Below are positions 36,700 through 46,884 of a stretch of DNA of 64,000 bases, piece after piece. The position numbers and the translations under genes are program-made. Numbering within the stretch: position 1 is the first letter of the stretch; the number at the start of each line of letters is the position of its first letter. The notes beneath the pieces were generated by a model that was not told where the DNA came from, made no database searches, and was given only the letters and a program-made list of their open reading frames with translations. The stretch is taken from the NCBI RefSeq assembly GCF_017104565.1, contig NZ_JAAGPD010000029.1:78028-142027 (forward strand), given 5' to 3'. Source of the stretch: Paraburkholderia sp. Tr-20389. Lineage in GTDB: Bacteria > Pseudomonadota > Gammaproteobacteria > Burkholderiales > Burkholderiaceae.

Positions 36700-37490
36700 G
36701 CTTCTTCCCGATGCTCGTGTGGGATCAGATGCGCGGTGGCCTCGTGTTCGGTGCGCAGATACAGCGTGTTCGCGATGGGCTGGCGCATTTCTTCGAGGAT
36801 GTGTCCCACCAGTCCCACCGATCGCGCGGCAACCGCCAGGCCACGGCAGATCTGCCATGGGATCCCCATTTCAGATGCGACGGCCGCCATCGCGCCCGTC
36901 ACGTTCACGGGCAACGCGCGCTTGAGTTTTTCTTCAGCGGCTTTGCCGATTGCCGTCATCAGTCGAATGTAGGGTCCGTCGTACCCCGTCTCCTGCGCGA
37001 CCTTGAACAACGCAGGCGCACGCGGATCGATCGGCTTGTGAAACGGATGCCCGATGCCCGGCACGATCTCCTTGCGCGCGCGGTAGTCGTCGACGATGCT
37101 GTTCGCGAGTGCGTCGATATCCGGCACATCGTGCGGATCGGGCAGCGACGCCTGCAAGAGCCGCGCCGCGTTGTCGAGCGATCCGACGAACACCGAACCC
37201 AGACCCAGCAAACCCGCAGCGACAGCCGCCTGCACTGCTTCGGGTGCGCCGGCATACGTCATGCGCGTCGCCAGCGATGACGGCGTGACGCCATGTTCGA
37301 CCAGGATGACCATCATTGCGTTGAACATGCGCAATTCGCGCTCGTCGGGCAGACGGGCGAACAATTGCAAAAACGTCATCTGTCCAAAGTCGATCTTGCC
37401 GACGATCTCCTCACACAGATCGAGCCCATGAACGACGACTTTCTTCGGCGTGGCCCACGCGATGTCCGAGCGAATTTCAGCTTGTTTCAT
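36696..37490 (-). CDS. Citrate synthase-fold protein, citryl-CoA lyase-like
   Basis: A 264-residue protein, much shorter than citrate synthase (about 430). The two active-site His regions of the citrate synthase superfamily are present: MVILVEHGVTPSS (His66) and EIVPGIGHPFHKPIDPRAP (His148/151). Short members of this family are annotated as citryl-CoA lyases and cleave citryl-CoA or analogues to acetyl-CoA and an oxoacid. In an operon with ligase, dehydrogenase and hydratase genes it is the likely C-C bond cleaving step. The exact acyl group is not known, and a condensing activity cannot be excluded. Confidence 0.75.
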   Translation of the reverse strand: MKQAEIRSDIAWATPKKVVVHGLDLCEEIVGKIDFGQMTFLQLFARLPDERELRMFNAMMVILVEHGVTPSSLATRMTYAGAPEAVQAAVAAGLLGLGSVFVGSLDNAARLLQASLPDPHDVPDIDALANSIVDDYRARKEIVPGIGHPFHKPIDPRAPALFKVAQETGYDGPYIRLMTAIGKAAEEKLKRALPVNVTGAMAAVASEMGIPWQICRGLAVAARSVGLVGHILEEMRQPIANTLYLRTEHEATAHLIPHEHREEA

Positions 37491-37505
37491 GTGCGATTTC
37501 CCGTG

Positions 37506-39027
37506 TTAAAGCGATGGGGTGTGAGCAAGCCCGAGACATTGCGAGGCCATATCCCGCAACACGTTCTTCAGGATCTTCACGCCGTTGGGACCGTCCCGCT
37601 GCGGAAACGCATCGACGGCGACGATGCGGCGCGGAACCTTGAAGCCGGCGATGCCCTGCTTGCAATACGCAAGCAATTCGTCTTCGCTTGCAGGAGTCGT
37701 CGAACGGAGAACGAACGCGACGGCCACGTCGCCTTCACCTTCGACGTGCACGCCGACCACCTGCGCCGCGAGCACGGCCGGATGCTCTGCGAGAAACACC
37801 TCGACTTCACCGGGGTCGACCAGGTAGCCTCGCAAACGGAGACTGTCGCGGATGCGGCCTACGTAGAAGAACGCGTGGCCGTCTGCATAGGCTAGATCGC
37901 CCGTCCTGAACCATCCGTCCGGCGTGAAGGCCGCCGTCGTCGCGACCGGGTTGTTCAGATAGCCGGCCATCACGTTATAGCCGCGCAACTGCAGTTCGCC
38001 CTGTTGCCTGTCGGGCAACTGCTCGCCGCTTGCAGGATCGACGATCCGGAAGACGATGTCGGTCGAAACGGGGATACCGCCCGGCATGCCTCGTTGTTCG
38101 GCATCGCCTTCGGCGTCGCGCATCGCCGTCATCGCGAAGCATTCCGACATGCCGTATAAGGCTCTCAAGCGTACGCCCCAAGCCGTCCACGCTTTGGCGA
38201 TGACGCTTTTGCCAAGGCCAGCATACTCAGGGAAGGCACCGCATCGCCAGCTAGCGAGCGAGTAGTTGCCGGCGTTGAGCACCATGTCGAACATGGCATC
38301 CGAACCGAAGAAGTGCGTGACGCGCCGGCGCTCGATCGCCGCGGCAGCTGCTTCAGCCTTGAACACGGGCAAGAGCACACACGCCGCCCCCGAAGCGAGC
38401 GCCGCGATGGCCTGCACGAATCCCAGCACGCCGTACAGCGGCAATGCACACAGCACCACATCGCCCGCGCGCATATCGTTGATGTGCGCGATGTTGCGCG
38501 CATGCCGCGCAATCCCGCCGGCTGTATGCGCGGCGAGCTTCGGCTGGCCCGTCGTTCCCGAGGTCATGAACGTGCAAAGCAGATCGGTGTCACGGCCGTC
38601 CCACTCCGGATACGGTTCGCACGTACTCCATTCGGGAAGATCGAACTGCGCCACTTCAACGACGTGCTGCAACAGATCGCAAGACGCCTTGATTTCATTC
38701 GCGGCGCCGACGTAGTCGAAATCCAGGAAGTTCTGCGGCACCACGAGCACGCGCGCCTTCGAGGTCTTCACGACGTGCAGCGCCTCTTGCAGCCTGAAGC
38801 GCGTGCTGACGGGGATCATCAACACGCCGAGTTGCGCGGCCGCGAAGAACAGTTGCATCCACACGGCCCCATCAGGCAGCCACACTGCGACCGAATCGCC
38901 GCGCTTCACATCGAGGTCATGCAGGAACGTCGCGGCACGTTGCGCTGCGATTGCGAGTTCGCCGCGCGTCAACGTTCGTTCGCCGTGATGCAATGCGACG
39001 AGATCGGCGTCGCCGGATTCGAGCAGA

Positions 39028-39038
<11 letters not shown>
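37506..39038 (-). CDS. AMP-forming acyl-CoA synthetase (ligase)
   Basis: A 510-residue ANL-superfamily adenylating enzyme. P-loop FMTSGTTGQPKLAAH (A3), GWFRTGDLAYADGHAFFYVG (A7), the hinge region RIRDSLRLRGYLVDPGEVE (A8) and the C-terminal lysine in GPNGVKILKN (A10) are all visible. It activates a carboxylic acid with ATP and CoA, starting the pathway. The ATG at 39038 lies behind GGGAGG and overlaps the acyl-CoA dehydrogenase gene by 11 bp. Substrate specificity cannot be read, but the companion enzymes suggest a short polycarboxylic or branched acid rather than a long fatty acid. Confidence 0.87.
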
Positions 39039-40191
<1,153 letters not shown>

Positions 40192-40205
40192 GGTGCTCTC
40201 ACTTT

Positions 40206-40221
40206 TCGAAAACGATTTCGA
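40206..40221. promoter_or_regulatory. LacI-type operator before the acyl-CoA dehydrogenase operon
   Basis: TCGAAAACGATTTCGA, a near-perfect palindrome 15 bp before the ACAD start. It matches the 42857 site over all 16 positions. A LacI-family repressor bound here would block initiation. Confidence 0.65.
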
Positions 40222-40277
40222 TGAACAATGCTTTCACCTTTGTCGGATCAAGTCAAGTTTACGAAGGGAAATTATCT

Positions 40278-40290
40278 AAATCGTTTTCGA
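40278..40290. promoter_or_regulatory. Second LacI-type operator of the acyl-CoA dehydrogenase operon
   Basis: AAATCGTTTTCGA, the reverse complement of the TCGAAAACGATTT core. It lies 87 bp before the ACAD start and 72 bp centre-to-centre from the first site, a spacing that would allow looping by a tetramer or simple cooperative binding. Confidence 0.55.
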
Positions 40291-40333
40291 CAACATTGGG
40301 GCGAACTCGCATTAACGCGCTGACGCGCGGCAG

Positions 40334-40984
40334 CTAGATCGTGGGACGGAACATCTGGAACATCTCGCCGATCTGCGCGTAATCGCCGAGATAGCCGGCG
40401 CGCATGATGGGTTGCGCGGCACGCGTATCGAACAGGCCGCCTTTCAGATACGCCTTCTGGATATGCACGCCGACAACCTGCCCAAGCACGAGCCAGTTGT
40501 CGGTTGGTTTGTTGCGCAGATCGTGCAGACGCATGACTTGCAACAGCTTGCATTCGAGCGCCGCGGGCGATTCACCGACACGCGGTGCCGACACATTGCG
40601 CCCCGCAACGGGCGTCAGATCAGCTAACCGAAACTCGTCGACGTCGGGCGCAACGGGAGCCGACGTGCGGTTCATCTGCTCCGCCAGCGGTCGCGTCGCA
40701 AGACTCCAGACGAACTCGCCCGTCTCCTCGATATTGCGAAGACTGTCTTTACGGCCCTCGCTGCAAAAGCCGATGATGGGCGGAACACTCGCAAATGCAC
40801 CAAAGAAGCTATATGGCGCGAGATTCGACTGACCACTCGCCGATCGGCTCGATATCCAGCCGATCAGGCGCGGCGCGACGATCGCCTTGAACGGATCGTG
40901 CGGCAAACCGTGTCCTTCGGCGGGATCGTAAAACGCGACATCCGACTCGGAGTCCAATGTCTCGACTCCCAATTCGCTACTCAT
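40334..40984 (-). CDS. Flavin reductase family protein (FMN-binding split barrel)
   Basis: A 216-residue protein of the flavin reductase/DIM6-NTAB group. The FMN-binding part has APRLIGWISSRSASGQSNLAPYSFFGAFASVPP and RKDSLRNIEETGEFVWSLA; the first is the typical Ser/Asn-rich phosphate loop. It reduces or binds FMN. The ATG at 40984 has GGAGAC 5-9 nt upstream and is preferred over the one at 40996. No monooxygenase gene is nearby, so it may not serve a two-component oxygenase. Probably the last gene of the RidA-MFS unit. Confidence 0.8.
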   Translation of the reverse strand: MSSELGVETLDSESDVAFYDPAEGHGLPHDPFKAIVAPRLIGWISSRSASGQSNLAPYSFFGAFASVPPIIGFCSEGRKDSLRNIEETGEFVWSLATRPLAEQMNRTSAPVAPDVDEFRLADLTPVAGRNVSAPRVGESPAALECKLLQVMRLHDLRNKPTDNWLVLGQVVGVHIQKAYLKGGLFDTRAAQPIMRAGYLGDYAQIGEMFQMFRPTI

Positions 40985-41026
40985 GCGTGTCTCCATTGAA
41001 GCGGCGTGTGCAAACGGGTTGAACGG

Positions 41027-42334
41027 CTAGCGGCGCGTCGGACTTGCCTGCTCCAGCATATCCAGCCGATCGAATGAATCGTCGCTAAGTGCCACGTTCG
41101 TGAGATCGCGGCCGCGCGTCTCGGGCAGGAAGCTCAGCGCAAGCAGCGCGCAGAAATAGCCGATAAAACAGAACACGGCAATCGCACCCACCATGCCCAT
41201 GCGCTCCGCGACGATGCCGACCGCTGCGACGCTCAACGCACCAACCGACTTGCCGACGTTGTACGAAAAGCCCATACATGTCGTTCGGATTTGCGTGGGG
41301 AACAGTTCCGACAGCATCGGCCCCATACCGGCAAATGCGCCGTTGATGCCCATGCCGACAGGCAGTCCCAATGCCGCCAATAGCCACGCATCCAGCGGCA
41401 AGAACAGATAGCAGCCCGTCAGCAGCGCGGAAAACAGACAGAACGCGATCGCGGTGGAGCGGCGGCCGAGCGAGTCGTTGAGATACGCGAAACCGACTTG
41501 CCCGATGAACGAACCGATGCTCATCATCGTCGCCATCATCGCGACGGTCGACACCGGCAAGTGACGGACCTGAACGAGCATCGTGGGCAGCCAGATCATG
41601 ATCGCGTAGCTGCTTGCCTGAAGGCCCGTAACCAGCAGCGCAGCAAGGAAGCTCGCGCGCCGCACGTCCTTATGAAATGCCGAGTGCCACGTCGCGACGA
41701 CTGCGCCGCCCGTCGCCTTCTTCATTTCGCGGAACAGTTCCGGCTCCGGAATGTATCGGCGGATCAACAGCACTACGAGTGCGGGCACCACGCCGATCCA
41801 GAACGCAGACCTCCATGCAACCGATGCAGGCAGATAGGCGAGAAGCAGGCCCGTGAGCACGGCGGCCATCGCCCAACCCACTGAGAAGCCGCTCTGAACG
41901 AGGCCCAGCGCCTTGCCTCGATGCACGGGATTGATGACTTCCGCCATCAACGCGGCGCCGACGGCCCATTCGGCGCCGAACCCCAGGCCCTGCAATGCGC
42001 GCACGATCAGCAGCTGATGATACGAATGCGTGAAGCCCGCCATCACGCTGAACGCCGTGAACCAGATGATCGAGCCCGTCAGAATGCGCACGCGTCCGTG
42101 ACGATCGCTCAAGATTCCCGATACCCATCCGCCGATCGAAGCGGCCAGTAACGACGACGTCGCGATCAGCCCCGCTTCGCCTTTCGAAAAATGCCACGCA
42201 GCCATCAGAGTCGGCAGAAGAAACGCCAACACCTGGTTGTCGAAGCTGTCCAGCGTCCAGCCGCAGAAGCATCCCCAGAACGTACGCCGCTCTGCTGGGG
42301 CGGCCGCTCGATACCAATCAAATACCTGCACCAT
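41027..42334 (-). CDS. MFS transporter, organic-acid:proton symporter type
   Basis: A 435-residue carrier with 12 helices. LDSFDNQVLAFLLPTLM in helix 1, the SDRHGRVRILTGS loop and GLGFGAEWAVGAALMAEVI in helix 4 are typical of the sialate/lactate (SHS) and aromatic acid (AAHS) carriers. It likely imports the acid that the downstream CoA operon degrades. The ATG at 42334 follows GAGGAGGTC. It is preceded by the ridA gene (61-bp gap) and shares its LacI-controlled promoter. Confidence 0.85.
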   Translation of the reverse strand: MVQVFDWYRAAAPAERRTFWGCFCGWTLDSFDNQVLAFLLPTLMAAWHFSKGEAGLIATSSLLAASIGGWVSGILSDRHGRVRILTGSIIWFTAFSVMAGFTHSYHQLLIVRALQGLGFGAEWAVGAALMAEVINPVHRGKALGLVQSGFSVGWAMAAVLTGLLLAYLPASVAWRSAFWIGVVPALVVLLIRRYIPEPELFREMKKATGGAVVATWHSAFHKDVRRASFLAALLVTGLQASSYAIMIWLPTMLVQVRHLPVSTVAMMATMMSIGSFIGQVGFAYLNDSLGRRSTAIAFCLFSALLTGCYLFLPLDAWLLAALGLPVGMGINGAFAGMGPMLSELFPTQIRTTCMGFSYNVGKSVGALSVAAVGIVAERMGMVGAIAVFCFIGYFCALLALSFLPETRGRDLTNVALSDDSFDRLDMLEQASPTRR

Positions 42335-42395
42335 GACCTCCTCGTTGGAACATCGCAATGCTTTCCTGTTTGCCCTATCGATTCGAACTGTTGCG

Positions 42396-42821
42396 TTACG
42401 CACCTCCACTGCCTGTGAGGTGCGAATCGCCACAAAGGGCAACCGCACTGATTTCCACCTGCGCGCCGTAATGCAGCTCGCCGCATGGCACGACGGTGCG
42501 GGCCGGCGCAGGATCGCCGACGAACTCCCGATAGATTTCATTCACGCGGGGCCACGCTTCGATGTCGGCAACATAGACCTGGACGCTCAAAAGCTGTCGC
42601 ATATCGCTTCCCGCCGCTCGCAGCACTTCGCGCATATTCGAGAGCGCCTGGCGGACCTGCGCATCGAGTCCTTCTGCAAGGACGACGTCGCCGTGGTCGT
42701 TCATGAGCGGCAGCTGACCCGAGACGAAGACGAAGCCGTTCGCTCTGGTTGCCTGCGCATAGTGTCCGCGTGGCAAAGGGGCGCTCGGGGTAAGAATATG
42801 TTCAATCAAAACATTCACCAT
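42396..42821 (-). CDS. RidA family enamine/imine deaminase
   Basis: A 141-residue RidA (YjgF) protein. The substrate-binding Arg is kept in PAPARTVVPCGELHYGAQVEI (Arg108), followed by the Glu-containing final strand. RidA proteins hydrolyse reactive enamines/imines, mainly 2-aminoacrylate, and some work in specific catabolic pathways. As the first gene of the unit with the MFS carrier, it hints that the transported compound is nitrogen-containing or produces an imine, though this is weak evidence. A LacI-type operator lies 36 bp upstream. Confidence 0.85.
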   Translation of the reverse strand: MVNVLIEHILTPSAPLPRGHYAQATRANGFVFVSGQLPLMNDHGDVVLAEGLDAQVRQALSNMREVLRAAGSDMRQLLSVQVYVADIEAWPRVNEIYREFVGDPAPARTVVPCGELHYGAQVEISAVALCGDSHLTGSGGA

Positions 42822-42856
42822 TCAGTCGATGTTGTCCGGTTCAATTTCCGGCTTGT

Positions 42857-42874
42857 TTCGAAAACGATTTCGAA
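42857..42874. promoter_or_regulatory. LacI-type operator before ridA
   Basis: TTCGAAAACGATTTCGAA, an 18-bp near-perfect palindrome with one mismatched pair in the middle, the best copy in the window. It lies 36 bp before the ridA start. Confidence 0.68.
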
Positions 42875-42920
42875 CGAAAGATAGCAGCGGGTCTGGAGGA
42901 ATACAAGTGATGCAAAATTC

Positions 42921-42940
42921 CTCCGAAAACGTTTTTGGAG
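42921..42940. promoter_or_regulatory. LacI-type operator in the ridA-lacI intergenic region
   Basis: CTCCGAAAACGTTTTTGGAG, a 20-bp palindrome with one mismatch; centre CGAAAACG as in the other sites. It is about 100 bp before ridA and may assist the 42857 site. Confidence 0.6.
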
Positions 42941-43090
42941 AAGTACCTTGCGCTCGATTCGCCGGACAGCCCCACCGCACAAGTCCGTCGACGATGATCC
43001 GAACGCTTTTCGTGAACCTTCGACCAAACCGCACAAGGGGTAAACACCGACGCGAAAACCGCCCTTCACTCGCAAGCGTTGCCGATAAAT

Positions 43091-43110
43091 TGTCGAAAAC
43101 GTTTTTTGTC
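43091..43110. promoter_or_regulatory. LacI-type operator upstream of lacI-type gene
   Basis: TGTCGAAAACGTTTTTTGTC, a degenerate palindrome with the same CGAAAACG core, 102 bp before the regulator start. A further partial copy (AGCATCGTTTTCGG) is at 43161-43174. Both suggest autoregulation. Confidence 0.55.
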
Positions 43111-43211
43111 TGATCAACGCTTGCCGTTCTTCACATCGCCGCATGCGGCGTAGAATGTCGAGCATCGTTTTCGGCGAGTTCGCAGGCGCGAACCTGAAGA
43201 GAGAAGCTGGT

Positions 43212-44288
43212 ATGAACATTCAAGAATTTGCGGCCTCGCTCAAGCTTTCCGTCAGCACGGTATCGAAGGCCTTGAACGGCAGGGAAGACGTCAGTGCCGA
43301 GACGCGCAAACGCGTCCTCGAAGCTGCCGAGCTTCACGGCTTTTCGCCGGATCCGGCTGCGCGCCGCTTGCGCCGGCAATCGGCGGACACCGTCGCTTTT
43401 GTCGTATCGCCGCCGCAAACATCGTTCGCGCACCCGTTCTTCCTCGACATGTTGATGGGCGTGAACGACGCGATGGATAACAGCGGCCTTCAGGTCATCG
43501 TCGCGTCCGCACGAAGCGTCGAATCGGAACTCGATGTGTTCAAGCGGCTCATCGAACGTCAGCGCGTCGATGCGTTGCTGTTTGGGCGCACACGCAGGCA
43601 GGACGAGCGCATTGCGTATCTGCTCGAACGCGATATTCCATTTGTCGCTTTCGGCCGAAGCGAGACGTCCAGCGATTTCCCGTATGTCGATATCGATCAT
43701 CACGTGGTCGGTCGCGCCGGTTGTGCGCGCTTCATCGCATTGGGGCATCGGCGCATTGCGCTGGTTCATGCGCCCGAGTACCTGATGTTCAGCCACCTGG
43801 AGCATCAGGGATATGCGGAAGCGTTGCGCGCCGCGAAGATCCGCTACGACAAGTCGCTCTGCGTCGAAGCGGCGATATCCGAAGAAGGCGGCGCGGAGGC
43901 CGCGCGCCGCTTGCTGGCCCTGCCCGATCCACCTACGGCGATCGTTTGCGGACACGATCTGATTGCGTTGGGTGTGTTGCGCGGCATTGCTGAAACGGGC
44001 CGCGTGGCGGGGCGCGACGTCGGTGTCATCGGTGGGGACAATCATCCGATCGGGCGCTATGTGCAGCCCGCGCTGACAACCTTTTCGGCAGAGACGCACC
44101 GCGCGGGCAAGCGCATGGCCGAGATGCTGCTCGCACGGCTGGCGGGCACGCCGGCGCAAGATCTGCAGGAAGTGTGGGCGCCCGAGTTGATCATCCGTTC
44201 GTCCGACGGCCCGCATCGTGTTCAGGATACGGGTTCCGCGCCGGGCAAATCGGGTGCGTCCAAACGGACGCGCACTGTTCAGGCGTAA
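43212..44288 (+). CDS. LacI-family transcriptional regulator
   Basis: A 358-residue LacI/GalR protein. HTH residues 1-25 (IQEFAASLKLSVSTVSKALN) and hinge helix PAARRLRRQ precede a periplasmic-binding-protein-like core (VVSPPQTSFAHPFFLDMLMG, GQ-type RIALVHAPEYLM, VGVIGGDNHPIGRYVQP). The ATG at 43212 gives the usual N-terminus; upstream in-frame codons overlap an operator. It is divergent from the ridA-MFS unit and is the probable owner of the six CGAAAACG sites. LacI control of acyl-CoA catabolism is unusual; the inducer may be the free acid or an early intermediate. Confidence 0.88.
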   Translation: MNIQEFAASLKLSVSTVSKALNGREDVSAETRKRVLEAAELHGFSPDPAARRLRRQSADTVAFVVSPPQTSFAHPFFLDMLMGVNDAMDNSGLQVIVASARSVESELDVFKRLIERQRVDALLFGRTRRQDERIAYLLERDIPFVAFGRSETSSDFPYVDIDHHVVGRAGCARFIALGHRRIALVHAPEYLMFSHLEHQGYAEALRAAKIRYDKSLCVEAAISEEGGAEAARRLLALPDPPTAIVCGHDLIALGVLRGIAETGRVAGRDVGVIGGDNHPIGRYVQPALTTFSAETHRAGKRMAEMLLARLAGTPAQDLQEVWAPELIIRSSDGPHRVQDTGSAPGKSGASKRTRTVQA

Positions 44289-44308
44289 GCCGCCATGGCA
44301 AAACCGAA

Positions 44309-45049
44309 CTAGAAAACCAGACCGCCCGCTACGTCGATTGTCGATCCCGTCACCCAGCCCGCATCGTCGGATGCGGCAAACGAAACAGCCGCCGCGATGT
44401 CATTCGGCTGACCTGCTCGGCCAAGCGGCGTCTTCGCGATGAACGGCTGGATGAGATCGCGCGGCAAGTGGCGGTTCCCTTCCGTCTCCGTGAATCCGGG
44501 CGCAATACCGACCACGCGAATCCGCCGCGCGCCGAGTTCCATGCCGAGCGTACGCGTCAGCACGTCGACGGCGCCCTTGGTCGCGCAGTACGCATGCGCC
44601 ATCGGGTTCGGACTCTTCGCGACGCCGGAACTGATGTTCACGACGACGCCGCCCGCGGGAAGCACACGCGCCGCCGCCTGAGTCATCAGCAGCAGACCGC
44701 GCACGTTCACGCTGAAATGACGGTCGATGCTTTCGGCCGTCAGCGTGTCGAGCGAATCGATGTCGTAGATGCCAGCATTGTTCACCAGCACATCGAGCTT
44801 GCCGAACGCTTCGAGCGTCGCTTCGACGAGCGCCCTCGGCTCGCCATCTTTCGCGACATCCGCGCGCACAGCGATCGCTTCGCCACCCGACGCCGCGATA
44901 CGCGCGACGACCGCATCCGCGAACGTCGCGTCGCGCGTGTAGTTGACCACGACCTTCGCCCCGTCCGCCGCGAGCCGCTCCGCGATGGCCGCCCCGATGC
45001 CCTTCGACGATCCCGTGACGATCGCGACCTTGCCTGCCAATCGATTCAT
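44309..45049 (-). CDS. Short-chain dehydrogenase/reductase (SDR)
   Basis: A 246-residue classical SDR. Cofactor motif TGSSKGIGAAIAERL, NNAG (VLVNNAGIYDID), catalytic Ser in VNISSG and YxxxK in AYCATKGAVDV are all present; PGFTETEGNRH follows. The basic residue after the glycine motif (VNYTRDA) favours NADPH. It resembles 3-oxoacyl-ACP reductase-like SDRs of unknown substrate. It is divergent from a LysR gene (72 bp apart), so it is probably that regulator's target. An AGGAGC ribosome site precedes ATG 45049. Confidence 0.87.
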   Translation of the reverse strand: MNRLAGKVAIVTGSSKGIGAAIAERLAADGAKVVVNYTRDATFADAVVARIAASGGEAIAVRADVAKDGEPRALVEATLEAFGKLDVLVNNAGIYDIDSLDTLTAESIDRHFSVNVRGLLLMTQAAARVLPAGGVVVNISSGVAKSPNPMAHAYCATKGAVDVLTRTLGMELGARRIRVVGIAPGFTETEGNRHLPRDLIQPFIAKTPLGRAGQPNDIAAAVSFAASDDAGWVTGSTIDVAGGLVF

Positions 45050-45121
45050 CCGTTGCTCCTAATTGTGAAGTCAGACTGTATGGTAGGCTGCGCTCAATCC
45101 CCGATAAAGCGGCAGAACAGG

Positions 45122-46045
45122 ATGGACCATGAAGACACGCTTCACAATGCCGCAAGTCTTCCGGATCTGCTTCCGGGCATAGCGGCGTTCGCGCGGGTCG
45201 CGCATCACCGCAGCTTCACGCGTGCAGCGAATGAGCTTGGCGTGTCGACCTCGGCGCTGTCCCAAACGCTGCGCACGCTCGAAGCGCGCCTCGGCGTGCG
45301 CCTGCTCGAACGCTCGACGCGCAAGGTCGGGCTGACGGAGCTGGGCCAGCGCTTCCTGCAAAGCGCGCAGCCTGCACTGGCCGCACTGCACGGCGCCGTG
45401 AACGACGTGCACGACATGCGCGACAAGCCTGCCGGTATGCTGCGTCTGAACGTATCGCGCATCGCTGCCGAGATTCTCGTGATGCCGCATCTCACGCCGT
45501 TTCTTGAGGCATATCCCGACATCACCGTCGAACTGCATTGCGACAACGCGCTGATCGACATCGTGAGCGGCGGCTTCGACGCGGGTATCCGGTTGTCGGA
45601 GAACCTGTCGCAGGACGTGGTGGCGGTGCCGCTCGGTGGCGCGCAACGCCTCGCAACGGTCGCCGCGCCCCACTATCTGAGCGGGCGCACGATGCCGCGC
45701 GAACCGGGCGATCTCGCAGCGCATCGCTGCCTCAACGTGCGCTTGCAGAACGGCCTGTTTCGATGGGCGTATCAGACGGACGGCCGCGAATTTTCCGTCG
45801 ATACACCGGGGCCGCTCGTCACCAACGACGGCGATCTGCTGCTTTCCGCGATTCGTAGTGGTGCGGGTATCGGCTGCACGCTCGAAGCCGTGATCGCCGA
45901 CGATATCCGCACCGGCCGTCTGATTCCGCTTCTTGAGCCATGGTGGCCCAGTTTCCCGGGCTTCCACGTGTACTATTCGAGCCGCGTGCACGTGCCGCGC
46001 AAGCTGCGCGCGTTCATCGATTTCATGCAGGCGCGCTCGTCGTAA
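45122..46045 (+). CDS. LysR-family transcriptional regulator
   Basis: A 307-residue LTTR. N-terminal HTH in AFARVAHHRSFTRAANELGV STSALSQTLRTLE style followed by RLGVRLLERSTRKVGLTELG; the effector-binding domain has the VELHCDNALIDIVSGGFDAGI pattern of the CrgA-type group that often controls an adjacent oxidoreductase. The divergent SDR gene is the likely target. Its ATG is fixed by the MDHEDTLHNAAS start; the codon lies 72 bp from the SDR start. Confidence 0.88.
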   Translation: MDHEDTLHNAASLPDLLPGIAAFARVAHHRSFTRAANELGVSTSALSQTLRTLEARLGVRLLERSTRKVGLTELGQRFLQSAQPALAALHGAVNDVHDMRDKPAGMLRLNVSRIAAEILVMPHLTPFLEAYPDITVELHCDNALIDIVSGGFDAGIRLSENLSQDVVAVPLGGAQRLATVAAPHYLSGRTMPREPGDLAAHRCLNVRLQNGLFRWAYQTDGREFSVDTPGPLVTNDGDLLLSAIRSGAGIGCTLEAVIADDIRTGRLIPLLEPWWPSFPGFHVYYSSRVHVPRKLRAFIDFMQARSS

Positions 46046-46097
46046 AGGCGCGGGAGCGCGATCCTTCGAGTCGGCCGCAAAAAAGTGCTTGACTGTC

Positions 46098-46113
46098 TAT
46101 CTAGCAGTAGATA
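46098..46113. promoter_or_regulatory. TetR-type operator before the tetR-like gene
   Basis: TATCTAGCAGTAGATA: perfect 6-bp arms TATCTA/TAGATA with a 4-nt spacer, ending 11 bp before the TetR start. The same site occurs twice more upstream of ohr. Confidence 0.7.
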
Positions 46114-46124
46114 AAGTTCGGCAC

Positions 46125-46691
46125 ATGGAACCGACAAACACCGTCCGCGATCAGATTCTGGAGCACGCCATCACGTTGATGATGCTGCGCGGCTACAACG
46201 GCTTTAGCTATCGCGACCTGTCGGAGCTGGTCGGCGTGAAGACTTCGAGCATCCACTATTACTTCCCGTCGAAAGACGACCTGGTACTCGAAGCGGTCAA
46301 TCAGTACAGCACCGAAATACTCGGCACGTTGAGTTCCATCGACGCTTCGCTTCCTGCCGATCAGAAGCTCGGCAAATACACGAAGCTGTTCGGCAGAACG
46401 TTGGGCGAAGGCGACCAGATCTGCCTGTGCGGCATGCTCGCCGCCGATATCGAGGCACTGCCCGATAACGTGCGCACTGCCGTGCAGGCATTCTTCAAGG
46501 CCAACGAGAGCTGGCTCGCGAAGGTGCTGGCGCAAGGCGTGAAGGAGCGCACATTGCACGTCAACGGCAAGCCTGAAAACGCGGCACGTGCTTTGTACGC
46601 CGCTTATCAGGGTAGCGTGCTGGCCAGCCGTCTGTTCAAGACGAAGGCTCGGCTTGAAGACGTCGAGGCTTCATGGAAGGTTTCGAAGTAG
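46125..46691 (+). CDS. TetR-family repressor, probably redox- or electrophile-sensing
   Basis: A 188-residue TetR protein. HTH at residues 26-46 (SYRDLSELVGVKTSSIHYYF) and a helical ligand domain. The segment DQICLCGMLAADIEALP has Cys100 and Cys102, as in NemR-like repressors that react with oxidants or electrophiles through cysteines. Three matching palindromes surround it and the ohr promoter, so it probably represses itself and the peroxide-defence pair downstream. The ATG at 46125 lies 11 bp after the first operator. Usual ohr regulators are MarR-type OhrR, so this is a different wiring. Confidence 0.85.
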   Translation: MEPTNTVRDQILEHAITLMMLRGYNGFSYRDLSELVGVKTSSIHYYFPSKDDLVLEAVNQYSTEILGTLSSIDASLPADQKLGKYTKLFGRTLGEGDQICLCGMLAADIEALPDNVRTAVQAFFKANESWLAKVLAQGVKERTLHVNGKPENAARALYAAYQGSVLASRLFKTKARLEDVEASWKVSK

Positions 46692-46701
46692 CGGTACGTG
46701 G

Positions 46702-46726
46702 AGGCGGTTGTTGTCGACCGCCTTTT
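46702..46726 (+). terminator. Intrinsic terminator after the TetR gene
   Basis: GGCGGT ... ACCGCC stem with an 8-nt loop followed by TTTT, beginning 12 bp after the TetR stop codon. Transcription of ohr therefore starts from its own promoter between the two downstream operators. Confidence 0.7.
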
Positions 46727-46742
46727 GTTGGGCGTTGTTGCC

Positions 46743-46758
46743 TATCTTCTAGTAGATA
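46743..46758. promoter_or_regulatory. TetR-type operator, degenerate copy
   Basis: TATCTTCTAGTAGATA, matching the consensus arms TATCT/AGATA with one change in the left arm. About 127 bp before the ohr start. Confidence 0.55.
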
Positions 46759-46811
46759 AACAGCGGCACGAATCAGGATGTCGATGCAGTGCGAAGGTTC
46801 GCACCGATATC

Positions 46812-46827
46812 TATCTAGTAGTAGATA
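46812..46827. promoter_or_regulatory. TetR-type operator before ohr
   Basis: TATCTAGTAGTAGATA, perfect TATCTA/TAGATA arms extended by C and G to seven pairs (46811-46828), 57 bp before the ohr start. It is the most symmetric of the three copies. Confidence 0.7.
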
Positions 46828-46884
46828 GCAAAACAGAAACCCTATTGCAGGTTCATTCAATCATTGCTTTTCAGGAGTTACATC

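Noticed and set aside
42815-43219. 134-codon minus-strand frame over the ridA-lacI gap
   Set aside because: Runs through several operators and promoters and has no homologous look; non-coding control region.
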